DNA of 64,000 nt, from assembly GCA_963674545.2 (NCBI GenBank), contig CAXXFB010000001.1, forward strand, positions 1,426,001 to 1,490,000, given 5' to 3'. Each line of letters starts with the position of its first letter. The first letter of the stretch is position 1. The notes below the pieces were generated by a model that saw nothing but the letters and a program-made list of their open reading frames with translations, had not been told where the DNA came from and did not search any database. The position numbers and the translations under genes are program-made. Shown here one piece after another: positions 40,496-49,085 of the stretch. The DNA is from JABGQS01 sp963674545 (lineage in GTDB: Bacteria; Bacillota; Clostridia; Christensenellales; SZUA-584).

Positions 40496-41812
40496 TTAGA
40501 AAGGCATATTCATCATGCCTTTTCTTCCGCGTTTGGTCATGTTCTTCATCATCTTTTTCATCTGCTCGAACTGACTAAGCAGCTTGTTTACGTCCTGTAC
40601 CTTAGTACCGCTGCCGTTTGCGATTCGCTTTTTCCTTGAACCGCCTATGATGTTTGGCGTTCTTCTTTCCTGGGGCGTCATAGATTTTATGATAGCCTCT
40701 GTTCGGGCCATCTGCTTTTCATCCAGCTGCATACCCGAAAGCTTGTTGCTGCCCGGCATCATCGCAAGCATCTCCTCGATGCCGCCCATGTTTTTAAGCT
40801 GATCCATCTGCTCAAGAAAATCTTCAAGCGTGAATTGCGCTTTTCTTATCTTACGTTCAAGCTCTTCCGCTTTCTGCGTTTCAAAGCTCTGTTCCGCTTT
40901 TTCAATAAGCGTGAGCATATCGCCCATACCGAGTATCCTGCCCGCCATACGGTCGGGATGGAATACTTCAACGTCATCCAGCTTTTCGCCTATTCCAGCG
41001 AACTTTATAGGCTTGCCTGTAACTGCCTTTACCGATATTGCAGCGCCGCCTCGGGTGTCACCGTCAAGCTTTGTCAGCACAACTCCGTCGAGCTCCAGGC
41101 TTTCGTTAAAAGCAGTTGCTGCGTTTACAGCATCCTGGCCTGTCATAGCATCCACCACAAGCAGCTTTTCATCAGGATTAATCTTTTCATCCACACGTAT
41201 AAGCTCTTCCATCATATCTGAGTCGATATGCAGCCTGCCGGCCGTATCGAGTATTACATAGTCCATCAGCTTGCTTTGTGCAAGCTTCAAAGCCTGCTGC
41301 GCTGTCTTGACGACATCCTGCTGTCCTTTTTCGAAGAACTCTGCACCGGCCTGCTGTGCAACGCGTCCAAGCTGGTCTATCGCTGCCGGTCTGTATATAT
41401 CAAGAGCAACCAGCATGACCTTCTTGCCCTGTTTTATCCACATCTTTGCGAGCTTGCCGCACATAGTCGTTTTACCTGCGCCCTGAAGGCCGCACATCAT
41501 GATGACCGTCGGTGGCTCGGACGAGGTTTTAACACCTTCGTTTTTGTCCCCAAGTGTATGTACGAGCTCATCACGCACTATCTTTATGACCTGCTGGCCG
41601 GGAGTAAGACTAGTCAGTACTCCTTCTCCTATCGCACGCTCCGTAACACTGGCAACAAAACCTTTTACCACCTTGAAGTTAACATCCGCTTCCAGAAGCG
41701 CAAGTTTGACTTCACGCATGGCTTCCTTCACTTCAAGCTCGGTGAGTTTGCCCCTGTTGGTCAGTTTCGAAAAAACGTGCTGCAGTTTTTGGCTCAGTCC
41801 TTCAAATGCCAT
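40496..41812 (-). CDS. ffh: Signal recognition particle GTPase Ffh
   Basis: 438 residues: N domain, G domain with GLQGAGKTT, DTAGRLHID and TKLDGDTRGGA motifs, and a Met-rich C-terminal M domain (residues 300-438, many Met residues and GSGTKVQDVNKLLSQFEQMKKMMK). Binds 4.5S RNA and signal sequences and docks to FtsY, also in this window. ATG at 41810-41812 with GGGAGC upstream. Overlaps ylxM by 11 bp. Confidence 0.97.
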   Translation of the reverse strand: MAFEGLSQKLQHVFSKLTNRGKLTELEVKEAMREVKLALLEADVNFKVVKGFVASVTERAIGEGVLTSLTPGQQVIKIVRDELVHTLGDKNEGVKTSSEPPTVIMMCGLQGAGKTTMCGKLAKMWIKQGKKVMLVALDIYRPAAIDQLGRVAQQAGAEFFEKGQQDVVKTAQQALKLAQSKLMDYVILDTAGRLHIDSDMMEELIRVDEKINPDEKLLVVDAMTGQDAVNAATAFNESLELDGVVLTKLDGDTRGGAAISVKAVTGKPIKFAGIGEKLDDVEVFHPDRMAGRILGMGDMLTLIEKAEQSFETQKAEELERKIRKAQFTLEDFLEQMDQLKNMGGIEEMLAMMPGSNKLSGMQLDEKQMARTEAIIKSMTPQERRTPNIIGGSRKKRIANGSGTKVQDVNKLLSQFEQMKKMMKNMTKRGRKGMMNMPF

Positions 41813-42116
41813 TATCAAGCTCCCAAATGTCGGTCAGTGTTTTAATCATATCTTCTTTGCCCATGTCGCTGACAAGTATCTTAGATGTTCTCTCTCTTTT
41901 GCTGTAAAGCCCAAGGCTATCTTCAAAGTGTTTCAGCTTCTGCTTTGCCTTGCCGATACCGTCCCGTGCTGCCTGTCTTGATGTCTGCTCAATTTCAGCT
42001 ATCTCCGAAAGTGAATAGTCCTGATTGTAATACATATCGCAAAGGCGCCTCTGTTTTGGCGTTAGCAGCGAAGCGTATACATCATACAGTAAAACTGTCT
42101 CAAAGTCCTTTTCCAT
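41802..42116 (-). CDS. ylxM: YlxM-type helix-turn-helix SRP accessory protein
   Basis: 104 residues with a sigma-70 region-4-like helix-turn-helix (LTPKQRRLCDMYYNQDYSLSEIAEIEQTSRQAARDGIGKAKQKL). YlxM proteins bind the SRP RNA/Ffh complex and modulate its GTPase in Gram-positives. The ATG at 42114-42116 is preferred to a GTG just before. First gene of the ffh cluster. Confidence 0.94.
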   Translation of the reverse strand: MEKDFETVLLYDVYASLLTPKQRRLCDMYYNQDYSLSEIAEIEQTSRQAARDGIGKAKQKLKHFEDSLGLYSKRERTSKILVSDMGKEDMIKTLTDIWELDNGI

Positions 42117-42141
42117 CACAGCTCCGTAAGGATAAAAAATA

Positions 42142-42167
42142 ACTGTAAAGTAAAAACGCTTTACAGT
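42142..42167 (-). promoter_or_regulatory. Inverted repeat in the ylxM-ffh leader
   Basis: Minus strand ACTGTAAAG-CGTTTTTA-CTTTACAGT, a perfect 9-bp stem placed at the predicted transcription start, followed by TATTTTTTAT. It could be an operator or an early attenuator; a short AT-rich stem makes strong termination uncertain. Confidence 0.5.
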
Positions 42168-42170
42168 AGT

Positions 42171-42198
42171 ATTATATAGATATCTAAAGTTTTGTCAA
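42171..42198 (-). promoter_or_regulatory. Sigma-A promoter of the ylxM-ffh cluster
   Basis: Minus strand TTGACA (42193-42198), 16-bp spacer, TATAAT (42171-42176): both hexamers are consensus. Confidence 0.8.
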
Positions 42199-42221
42199 GC
42201 ATAAATCAATAAACAGACTGA

Positions 42222-42250
42222 TTGACAATTTTTAAACGCCTGCCTAAAAT
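42222..42250 (+). promoter_or_regulatory. Sigma-A promoter of the C_GCAxxG_C_C gene
   Basis: TTGACA (42222-42227), 17-bp spacer, TAAAAT (42245-42250), then GGAGG shortly before the ATG at 42289. It is back-to-back with the ylxM promoter, the -35 elements 24 bp apart. Confidence 0.78.
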
Positions 42251-42288
42251 AAACATATTGGAATCTTTTATTTACCGGAGGCAAGGCT

Positions 42289-42726
42289 ATGTCAGAGAAA
42301 ATCACTGAATCAAAGGAATTGTTTATTAATAAATATAACTGCGGGCAAACCGTTCTGGCAGTTTTCAGCGAAGAAAACGGTCTTGACAAAAACATTGCAC
42401 TGAGTATGGCATGCGGACTTGGCAGCGGCCTGAGAGTCGGTGATATATGCGGCGCTGTTTCAGGCGCTGTCCTTGTTATTGGGCTGAAGTGTGGCAATAT
42501 ATCTGCAAACAATAATATTGATAGAGGATATACTTATCAGAAAGTTGAAGAGTTTATTGCAAAATTTAAAAATAAACACGGTTCTGTTATTTGCAGAGAA
42601 CTGCTGCCGGAAGATAAAAGACCAACGCAAAATGATGACAGAAAAACAGCGCTAATCAAATATAAGAACGCCTGTACCTGTTATGTTGAAGATGCTATTT
42701 CAATACTCGAAAGTATGGATCTTTAA
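42289..42726 (+). CDS. C_GCAxxG_C_C family redox-type protein
   Basis: 145 residues with the conserved cysteine pattern NCGQTVLAVF, MACGLGSGLR and DICGAVSGAVLVIGLKCG, then a late CRELL and CTCYVEDAI. This matches the C_GCAxxG_C_C (putative redox-active) family, common in anaerobes and of unknown reaction. Its stop abuts the stop of ftsY on the other strand, with no base between. Confidence 0.92.
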   Translation: MSEKITESKELFINKYNCGQTVLAVFSEENGLDKNIALSMACGLGSGLRVGDICGAVSGAVLVIGLKCGNISANNNIDRGYTYQKVEEFIAKFKNKHGSVICRELLPEDKRPTQNDDRKTALIKYKNACTCYVEDAISILESMDL

Positions 42727-43623
42727 TTACAGCAGCCCCCGGGCAAACTCGCCCGCATCAAAAGGCTGAAGATCTTCTATAGCTTCACCGACGCCGACAT
42801 ATTCTACCGGCAGAGAAAGCTCTCCCGATATCGCGCAGACTATTCCACCCTTTGCCGTTCCGTCAAGTTTCGTCAGTATGACACCGGAAAGATCGGTAAC
42901 ACCCGCAAACTCCCTTGCCTGCGAAACGGCATTTTGTCCTGTCGTAGCATCTACCACAAGGAATGTGCGTTTGTCCGCCTCCGGATACGATTTATCTATA
43001 ACTCTGTTTATCTTTTCAAGTTCGCTCATCAGATTCTTTTTGTTGTGCAGCCTTCCTGCAGTGTCTATTATCAGCACATCAGCGCCGGCATGCTTCGCAG
43101 AATCAATAGCATCATATACAACAGCCGCAGGGTCTGCACCCTCGCCGTACTTAATCACTTTCGCATCGGCTCTTTTTCCCCATTCCAAGAGCTGTTCTGC
43201 CGCAGCGGCACGAAAGGTGTCGGCAGCCGCTATATATACCTTTTTGCCTTTGTCCTTATACTGCTTTGCAAGCTTGCCTATGGTCGTTGTTTTTCCAACG
43301 CCGTTCACACCGACTATCAGCATTGCAACAGGGTAGCTGAACGGTTTTTCGTCGAAGCTGAGCATCTGTGTTATTATGCTGATAAGCAGTTCCTTTATGT
43401 CTGATGGCTCGCTTATCTTCTCTTCCCTGACTCTCTGCCTGAGCTCTTCCATTATCCTGCCGGTAGCGCTGACTCCTATATCACAGAGTATCAGAGTTTC
43501 CTCCAGCTCCTCATAAAATGCTTCGTCTATCTTGTCGAAAGACTTAATAACGCCCCCGACCATTGCGGAAACGTTATCCCTAGTCTTTTTAAGCCCGTCT
43601 CTTATCTTTCCGAATAATCCCAT
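42727..43623 (-). CDS. ftsY: Signal recognition particle receptor FtsY
   Basis: 298 residues, the short Gram-positive type without the acidic A domain. NG-domain motifs: GVNGVGKTTT, DTFRAAAAEQL, DTAGRLHNK and TKLDGTAKGG. Membrane receptor GTPase for Ffh. Directly downstream of smc with 3 bp between, the usual pairing. Confidence 0.97.
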   Translation of the reverse strand: MGLFGKIRDGLKKTRDNVSAMVGGVIKSFDKIDEAFYEELEETLILCDIGVSATGRIMEELRQRVREEKISEPSDIKELLISIITQMLSFDEKPFSYPVAMLIVGVNGVGKTTTIGKLAKQYKDKGKKVYIAAADTFRAAAAEQLLEWGKRADAKVIKYGEGADPAAVVYDAIDSAKHAGADVLIIDTAGRLHNKKNLMSELEKINRVIDKSYPEADKRTFLVVDATTGQNAVSQAREFAGVTDLSGVILTKLDGTAKGGIVCAISGELSLPVEYVGVGEAIEDLQPFDAGEFARGLL

Positions 43624-43626
43624 ATA

Positions 43627-46600
43627 TTAATCCAGCCTTACTGACAGCAGTTTGGATACGCCCTTTTCCTCCATCGCAAACCCAAACAGGCTGTCGCATG
43701 AAATCATGGTAGGTTTTCTGTGCGTAATAACTATAAACTGCATATTTCTCGCATATTTTTTCAGGTATTCCGAAAACCTGTAAACGTTCGCTTCATCAAG
43801 TGCTGCATCGATCTCGTCCAGTATGCACACCGGTGAGGGGTTTATCTTCAGCAACGCAAACAGAAGGCTTATCGCTGTCAGCGCTTTTTCGCCGCCCGAA
43901 AGAAGAGATATCTTCTGGAGTTTTTTACCCGGAGGCTCTGCAACTATCTCTATGCCGGCGTCCATTATATCAACGCCCTCTTCGAGTATTAGCTCTGCCC
44001 TTCCGCCGTCAAAGAGGTCTTTGAATGCTTTATTGAAGTGCTTATTTATCTGTTCAAAGCTCTCTTTGAAAGTCTTGCGCATTTCTGAAAGCAGTGTCGT
44101 GATAAGTTTTTCTAAGTCAGCCTTTGCTTTCGAGAGGTCGTCCCTCTGTGTTTCAAGAGCTTCCATGCGCTCTTTGAGTTCAGTGTAGTCTTCTATAGCA
44201 TTTGGATTCACGCTGCCGAGGAACCTTATACGCCGTCTCATTTCTTCCGCATTCTTCGATGCTTCTGTAATATCCAGACTTTCATCCCGCATTGCAAGTG
44301 CATTGGCATAAGTCAGCTGATACGTCTCCCACAGCCTGTTCTGCGACTGCTCTATATCCGTTTGAACTTTCTCGATCGAGAAATCCACACGCATCGCCTT
44401 TTCGGAGATATCGCTGTATTCCTGACGTATTGCAGCAATCTTCTTGTCATGCTCGCTTATCTGCTGGTTTAACATACTGCGCTTGGTTATCATATCGCTC
44501 TGCTGTTTTTTAACATCTTCCAGCAGTGCTGTCTTTTCACTGTGCAGTCCCTTTAGCTCTTCTTTTAGCTTGCTTAAGTTCTCAATGCTCTCGTCGTTTA
44601 GCTCTATAGTCTTGTTCTTAAGTGCCTTAGATTTCTGTGTTTCCTGTTTTTCTTCATCAAGACGCAATATCTCTCCAAGCAGCGCAGAGTTTTCGTGCAT
44701 CAGCTCGGCTATCTTTATCTCTGCCTCATGCTGTTTCTCTTTTGCCTGTTCTATAAGCTTTGAGTTTTCGCTGTACTGCTCTTCCATTCGCTTATAGTCT
44801 TCGCTCTTTGTATCGCTTGATCTGCGCATTTCTTCCATAAGCGCAGTCACGCTTGCCGTTTCAGTCTCAAGTATCCCGGACTGCTCATCAAGCTCTTTTA
44901 TCTGTCCGCTTAATTTGTCCGTCTCCTGCTCGTTGTCGGCTGCCGCAGCCTCTAGCGAGTTTATCTTTTCTTTTCCCTTTGCGGTTTCGATCTGTATACT
45001 TTGAAGCTCTTTTCGTATCTGCTCTATACTTTCCGAAAGCACCTGTTCTTGTCTTTGCGCTTCAGCTGCTTTTGTTTCCAGTTCGCTGCGCTTTGTCTCA
45101 AGCTCCTGCGCTTTCCCAGCAAGCTCTTCCTGACGGCGGTCACGGGAAACAAAACCGCTCTTGCTCTTCCCTGTGCTACCGCCTGTTATGCTTCCGCTGG
45201 GGTTGAACACATCTCCGCCAAGCGACACTGCTCTTACATTGAAGCTGCTGTTTTTTATTATATCTGAAGCTGAATCATTATCTGTTGTTATCACTGTACG
45301 CCCAAGCAGAAAATCAAGCGCCTGCTCGCAGCCTTGCCTGCAAGATATTAGCTCGCTTGCAACACCTACTGCACCTGCCTGCTTTAAGCTGTCCTTTTCA
45401 CCGCTGCTGAAAGTACGCACTTTGAGCGTATCCAGCGGAAGGAAAGTGACTCTTCCAAGGTTGTTCTGCCTCAGATACTTTATAACGTACTTTGCATCTT
45501 CCTGAGTTTTTACTACAACGTCCTGCAAAGCAGCGCCAAGGCACATCTCTATAGCCGTCTCATATTCTTTTGGCACGCTGATAACGTCTGCAAAAGTACC
45601 GATTATCCGCCCGCCTATGTCGCTGTCTTGCGCTGCCCCGCTCATCAGCCGGCGTACACTGCTGCTATAGCCTTCGAAGCTGTTTTTCATATCTGCAAGA
45701 ATATTCGCCGAAGACACGCATGATGCGTGATCCCGTTTTACTTCTTCAAGCTGTTCTTTTAATTCAGCCGTTTGTTCTTTTAGCTTGCCAAGACTGAATA
45801 CACTTTCATTAAAATCTGCAAGCAAACTGTTTTGTTTGCTCTGCCTTACGCTCTGCGCTTCATTCTCTGCACTTAGTTCTGCAGCCGCTTTAGCGGAAAG
45901 CTCTTTTAACTCAGAGAGTCTCTCTTTTGTCAAAGCAAGTTTTTCCTGAGTGCTGCGCTGTTTTTCCTCAAGCGCACTCAGGATGCTCTTTGCATCAGAT
46001 ATTTTCTGTATCGTATCGACTTTTTCGCCCTGGACCGTTTCGAGTATCTTTACCCTGTCCTCATACACATCGCTCAAGTCGGATATGGTTTTCCCTGTTT
46101 CGCTGACTATTTGGCGCTGGATGCTCAGTTCTTCGTCTATTTTTTCTATCCGTAGTTTTTTCTCTTCCTGCTGTTCGCCTAGCGAAGTAAACTTGGCATC
46201 CGCTTCATCGATCTCCAGCCGCAATCTGTCAGAATCTTTATTAAGGTTCAGCTCCCTTTCCTCGCAGAGCTTTATCTCGCCTTCGATGTGTTCTATCTTT
46301 GCATGAGCCTGGCTCAGCTCCAATGCGAGCTCGTCACCCATTTCTTCGATCTGTTTGGCGCTCTGCTGCTCCTGCATGTGCTCTGCATCGAATTCACTGA
46401 GCAGTTTTTCTTTCTGTGTCTTTTCTTCCAGCAGCGCTTTTTTTGACTCTTCAAGCTTTGCTATTTTCTGCTTCTGCTTATCGTACCCATTAAGAAAAAG
46501 ATTGACATCAAGATGCTTTAGCTTCTCGCTAAGTTCAATATATACTCTGGCGTTGTCCGCCTGCCTTTTAAGCGGCTTTATCTGCAAAGCCTGCTCCTGA

Positions 46601-47184
46601 AGTATGTCTTCTACCCGCAAAAGGTTCTGGGCAGTTTTCTCAAGCTTTCTTTCTGCTTCTTCCTTACGCACACGGTATTTCATGATACCCGATGCTTCTT
46701 CAAAGACTTTCCTTCGGTCTATAGACTTCTCGCTCAGTATCTCGTCGATCCGTCCCTGCCCAATTATAGAGTATCCTTCTTTTCCTATTCCTGTGTCTCG
46801 GAACAGTTCAAGAATATCTTTAAGCCTGCACTTTGCTCCGTTGATATAATATTCGCTCTCACCTGAACGATACAGCTTACGCTTTATTTCGATTTCGGAA
46901 AACTCCGCCGAAAGCCGTCCTTCTGTGTTGTCAAACACAAGTGAGACTTCGCAAAAACCCTTTGCTTTTCTTTTTTCAGTACCGGAAAATATAACGTCCT
47001 GCATCACGGAACCACGCAGAGACTTTGCACTCTGCTCTCCAAGCACCCAGCGCACAGCGTCGGAAACATTGCTCTTACCGCTGCCGTTGGGGCCGACTAC
47101 GCCCGTGATAGAGCCGTTCATATGCATTTGAGTTTTTTCAGGGAAGGATTTGAATCCCGTCATTTCAATGCTTTTTAAAAACAA
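43627..47184 (-). CDS. smc: Chromosome segregation/condensation protein SMC
   Basis: 1185 residues. Walker A GPNGSGKSNVSDAV near residue 32, two long coiled coils (about 165-500 and 670-1030), a hinge domain around 510-650 (GRIIGTFADVISVPKEYETAIEMCLGAA), and C-terminal signature LLSGGEKALTAISLLFAL with Walker B ILDEIDAALDEAN. Forms the condensin core that organises the chromosome; ScpA/ScpB are not in the window. Confidence 0.98.
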   Translation of the reverse strand: MFLKSIEMTGFKSFPEKTQMHMNGSITGVVGPNGSGKSNVSDAVRWVLGEQSAKSLRGSVMQDVIFSGTEKRKAKGFCEVSLVFDNTEGRLSAEFSEIEIKRKLYRSGESEYYINGAKCRLKDILELFRDTGIGKEGYSIIGQGRIDEILSEKSIDRRKVFEEASGIMKYRVRKEEAERKLEKTAQNLLRVEDILQEQALQIKPLKRQADNARVYIELSEKLKHLDVNLFLNGYDKQKQKIAKLEESKKALLEEKTQKEKLLSEFDAEHMQEQQSAKQIEEMGDELALELSQAHAKIEHIEGEIKLCEERELNLNKDSDRLRLEIDEADAKFTSLGEQQEEKKLRIEKIDEELSIQRQIVSETGKTISDLSDVYEDRVKILETVQGEKVDTIQKISDAKSILSALEEKQRSTQEKLALTKERLSELKELSAKAAAELSAENEAQSVRQSKQNSLLADFNESVFSLGKLKEQTAELKEQLEEVKRDHASCVSSANILADMKNSFEGYSSSVRRLMSGAAQDSDIGGRIIGTFADVISVPKEYETAIEMCLGAALQDVVVKTQEDAKYVIKYLRQNNLGRVTFLPLDTLKVRTFSSGEKDSLKQAGAVGVASELISCRQGCEQALDFLLGRTVITTDNDSASDIIKNSSFNVRAVSLGGDVFNPSGSITGGSTGKSKSGFVSRDRRQEELAGKAQELETKRSELETKAAEAQRQEQVLSESIEQIRKELQSIQIETAKGKEKINSLEAAAADNEQETDKLSGQIKELDEQSGILETETASVTALMEEMRRSSDTKSEDYKRMEEQYSENSKLIEQAKEKQHEAEIKIAELMHENSALLGEILRLDEEKQETQKSKALKNKTIELNDESIENLSKLKEELKGLHSEKTALLEDVKKQQSDMITKRSMLNQQISEHDKKIAAIRQEYSDISEKAMRVDFSIEKVQTDIEQSQNRLWETYQLTYANALAMRDESLDITEASKNAEEMRRRIRFLGSVNPNAIEDYTELKERMEALETQRDDLSKAKADLEKLITTLLSEMRKTFKESFEQINKHFNKAFKDLFDGGRAELILEEGVDIMDAGIEIVAEPPGKKLQKISLLSGGEKALTAISLLFALLKINPSPVCILDEIDAALDEANVYRFSEYLKKYARNMQFIVITHRKPTMISCDSLFGFAMEEKGVSKLLSVRLD

Positions 47185-47231
47185 GAACCGGTCTGCCTTT
47201 CATATAACTTTCTTGTGCCGCAAGCTCCGGC

Positions 47232-47257
47232 AAAAAAAAATCGGCAAAATATGCCGA
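47232..47257 (-). terminator. Terminator after spoVS
   Basis: Minus strand TCGGCATATTTTGCCGA (5-bp stem plus loop) followed by nine T residues, 18 nt past the spoVS stop. Confidence 0.8.
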
Positions 47258-47274
47258 AATGAGTATTCATTTAA

Positions 47275-47535
47275 CTAGCGCTTCTCCACAAACAGCTTGA
47301 TAGATGTTCTTGTCGTCCCGTCTATATCTACGTTTGCAAAGGCAGGTATGACAACGAGGTCTATTCCTCTTGGTGCCATAAACCCTCTTGTGATAGCTAT
47401 TGCTTTAATTGCCTGATTGACAGCACCGGCACCCACAGCTACGATCTCGGCTTTTTCATAATCGTTTATCATTGCTGCTATAGCGCCTGCAACTGACTTA
47501 GGCTGTGATTTCGCAGAAACTCTTAATGGTTCCAT
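47275..47535 (-). CDS. spoVS: Stage V sporulation protein S
   Basis: 86 residues, exactly the SpoVS length. MEPLRVSAKSQPKSVAGAIAAM and the closing FVEKR match the highly conserved family. An Alba-like nucleic-acid-binding protein that affects sporulation and septation in Bacillus. It suggests a sporulating lineage but does not prove sporulation. ATG at 47533-47535 follows a GGGGG ribosome site. Confidence 0.95.
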   Translation of the reverse strand: MEPLRVSAKSQPKSVAGAIAAMINDYEKAEIVAVGAGAVNQAIKAIAITRGFMAPRGIDLVVIPAFANVDIDGTTRTSIKLFVEKR

Positions 47536-47597
47536 AACTGCCCCCAATTGCTTTACTAAATAATTATATCAAAAATTCTTATATAATACTATAGTTT

Positions 47598-47924
47598 TTA
47601 TATAGCTGAGTCTATCATCGCCGCTATTTTTTCTTTGGGTACAACTCCCACTGATTTATCAAAAACTTCTCCGTTTTTAAAGAGAATCAGTGTTGGTATA
47701 CTCATAACCCCAAACTTCTGAGCAAGCTCTACCTGCGAGTCTATATCTACCTTGCCTACTATTGCCTTGCCTTTATATTCTTCAGCTATCTTTTCGACAG
47801 CCGGAGCAAGCATACGGCAGGGCGCACACCATTCCGCCCAAAAATCTATCAGCACCGGTATTTCGTTGTTAGTAACTTTTTCGTCAAAATTTAGATTTGT
47901 GATCTCAACTGCGTGTTCAGCCAT
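47598..47924 (-). CDS. trxA: Thioredoxin
   Basis: 108 residues, with active site WAEWCAPCR (one base change from the usual WCGPC: WCAPC) and the cis-Pro segment MSIPTLILFKNG. General disulfide reductase. GGAGGAA precedes the ATG. Overlaps the RseC-like gene upstream by 8 bp. Confidence 0.95.
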   Translation of the reverse strand: MAEHAVEITNLNFDEKVTNNEIPVLIDFWAEWCAPCRMLAPAVEKIAEEYKGKAIVGKVDIDSQVELAQKFGVMSIPTLILFKNGEVFDKSVGVVPKEKIAAMIDSAI

Positions 47925-48369
47925 TGCATTCCTCCTCGTCGTTTTCGTCCTTTACGCCTACCATAGTGTAGACTCTTTTAACAGTCTTATTATACAACGG
48001 TGAAGCCAATTTTAAAAGTAAAAATGACAATGCTGTAAAAATTAATGCAGATATTGCCATTGTTACGTCCCTGTTGGCAAAAACATTCCATATATCGGTA
48101 AGCAGCCAGCCAAGCACTGCACCAAGCACAAGCATTATAAGCGGGAATATATACGCAATCGCAGAAGCTTTTATAGCTTTTTTCATAACTATATTGACTT
48201 CAACAAGCTGCCCAACTTTTGCATTTATCTCATTAGGCACTTCAACAACGATATCATTCTGTCCGGCCATCATTCCACAGGCTTTGCATTTGCCGCATGC
48301 CGAAGAACGCCTGAACTGTACAAATGCATTCTTGTCTTCTATTTTGACAACCAGCCCGTATTCATTCAT
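47917..48369 (-). CDS. RseC/MucC-family membrane protein (SoxR-reducing type)
   Basis: 150 residues. Cytoplasmic N-terminus with a cysteine cluster (SSACGKCKACGMMAG) followed by two membrane helices (residues 70-92 and 103-122). This matches the RseC/SoxR-reducing domain family, seen with Rnf-type electron transfer. The partner is not evident. ATG at 48367-48369 overlaps the tcdA stop. Followed by thioredoxin. Confidence 0.9.
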   Translation of the reverse strand: MNEYGLVVKIEDKNAFVQFRRSSACGKCKACGMMAGQNDIVVEVPNEINAKVGQLVEVNIVMKKAIKASAIAYIFPLIMLVLGAVLGWLLTDIWNVFANRDVTMAISALIFTALSFLLLKLASPLYNKTVKRVYTMVGVKDENDEEECNG

Positions 48370-49042
48370 CAATATCACCCACTATATCCCTCACGACTTC
48401 TCCTGCCAAAGTGAGCCCGCACAGCCCGGGCATATATGATATGCTGGGGATCGGCTCTCCTTTTTGTATCTTTATCATTGCCTTGTCGTTGGAACAGACT
48501 ACCTTCTGGTGCTCTATACCGCGCTTTCTTAGTTCTCTTCTTACCACTCTTGCAAGTGAATCTTCGCTGGTCTTGGATATATCCGTTACTATGAAGCTGC
48601 CACTAAGTTTATTGCCTGCACCCATAGCAGAGATGCATGGTATATTTTTCTGTCTGCATGCTGTTATAATTGCCAGTTTTGCCGTTACGTTGTCTACAGC
48701 GTCTACTGAGTATGAAACTCCCTCTATCAGTTCCGCTGCGTTCTCTGCATCCACAAATATATTTTTAGCTACTACCCGGCAGGCAGGGTTGATATCCTCT
48801 ATCCTTTGTTTCATAACTTCAACTTTCGGCTTGCCAATGGTACTTTTCAGCGCCACTATCTGACGGTTCAGGTTAGATTCGTCTACCACATCAAAATCGA
48901 CCAGTGTTATCCTTCCAATGAAAACACGCGCAAGGGCTTCCGCAGCAAATCCGCCGACTCCGCCAATTCCGAATATAACAACGTGTGAACTCTCAAGCCT
49001 CTCTTTACCACGCTGCCCGACCAGTTTATCGTGTCTCATCAT
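48362..49042 (-). CDS. tcdA: tRNA threonylcarbamoyladenosine dehydratase
   Basis: 226 residues of the ThiF/MoeB/E1 family, TcdA subgroup. GIGGVGGFAAEALAR is the nucleotide loop, DFDVVDESNLNRQIVAL and SMGAGNKL-type (SAMGAGNKLSGS) segments are typical. Cyclises t6A37 to ct6A in tRNAs with ATP. A catalytic cysteine lies in VVCSNDKAM. Confidence 0.93.
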   Translation of the reverse strand: MMRHDKLVGQRGKERLESSHVVIFGIGGVGGFAAEALARVFIGRITLVDFDVVDESNLNRQIVALKSTIGKPKVEVMKQRIEDINPACRVVAKNIFVDAENAAELIEGVSYSVDAVDNVTAKLAIITACRQKNIPCISAMGAGNKLSGSFIVTDISKTSEDSLARVVRRELRKRGIEHQKVVCSNDKAMIKIQKGEPIPSISYMPGLCGLTLAGEVVRDIVGDIDE

Positions 49043-49085
49043 ATTACTACTCGTCTCTTCTGCAACAGATAGATCAGAACCGGAG

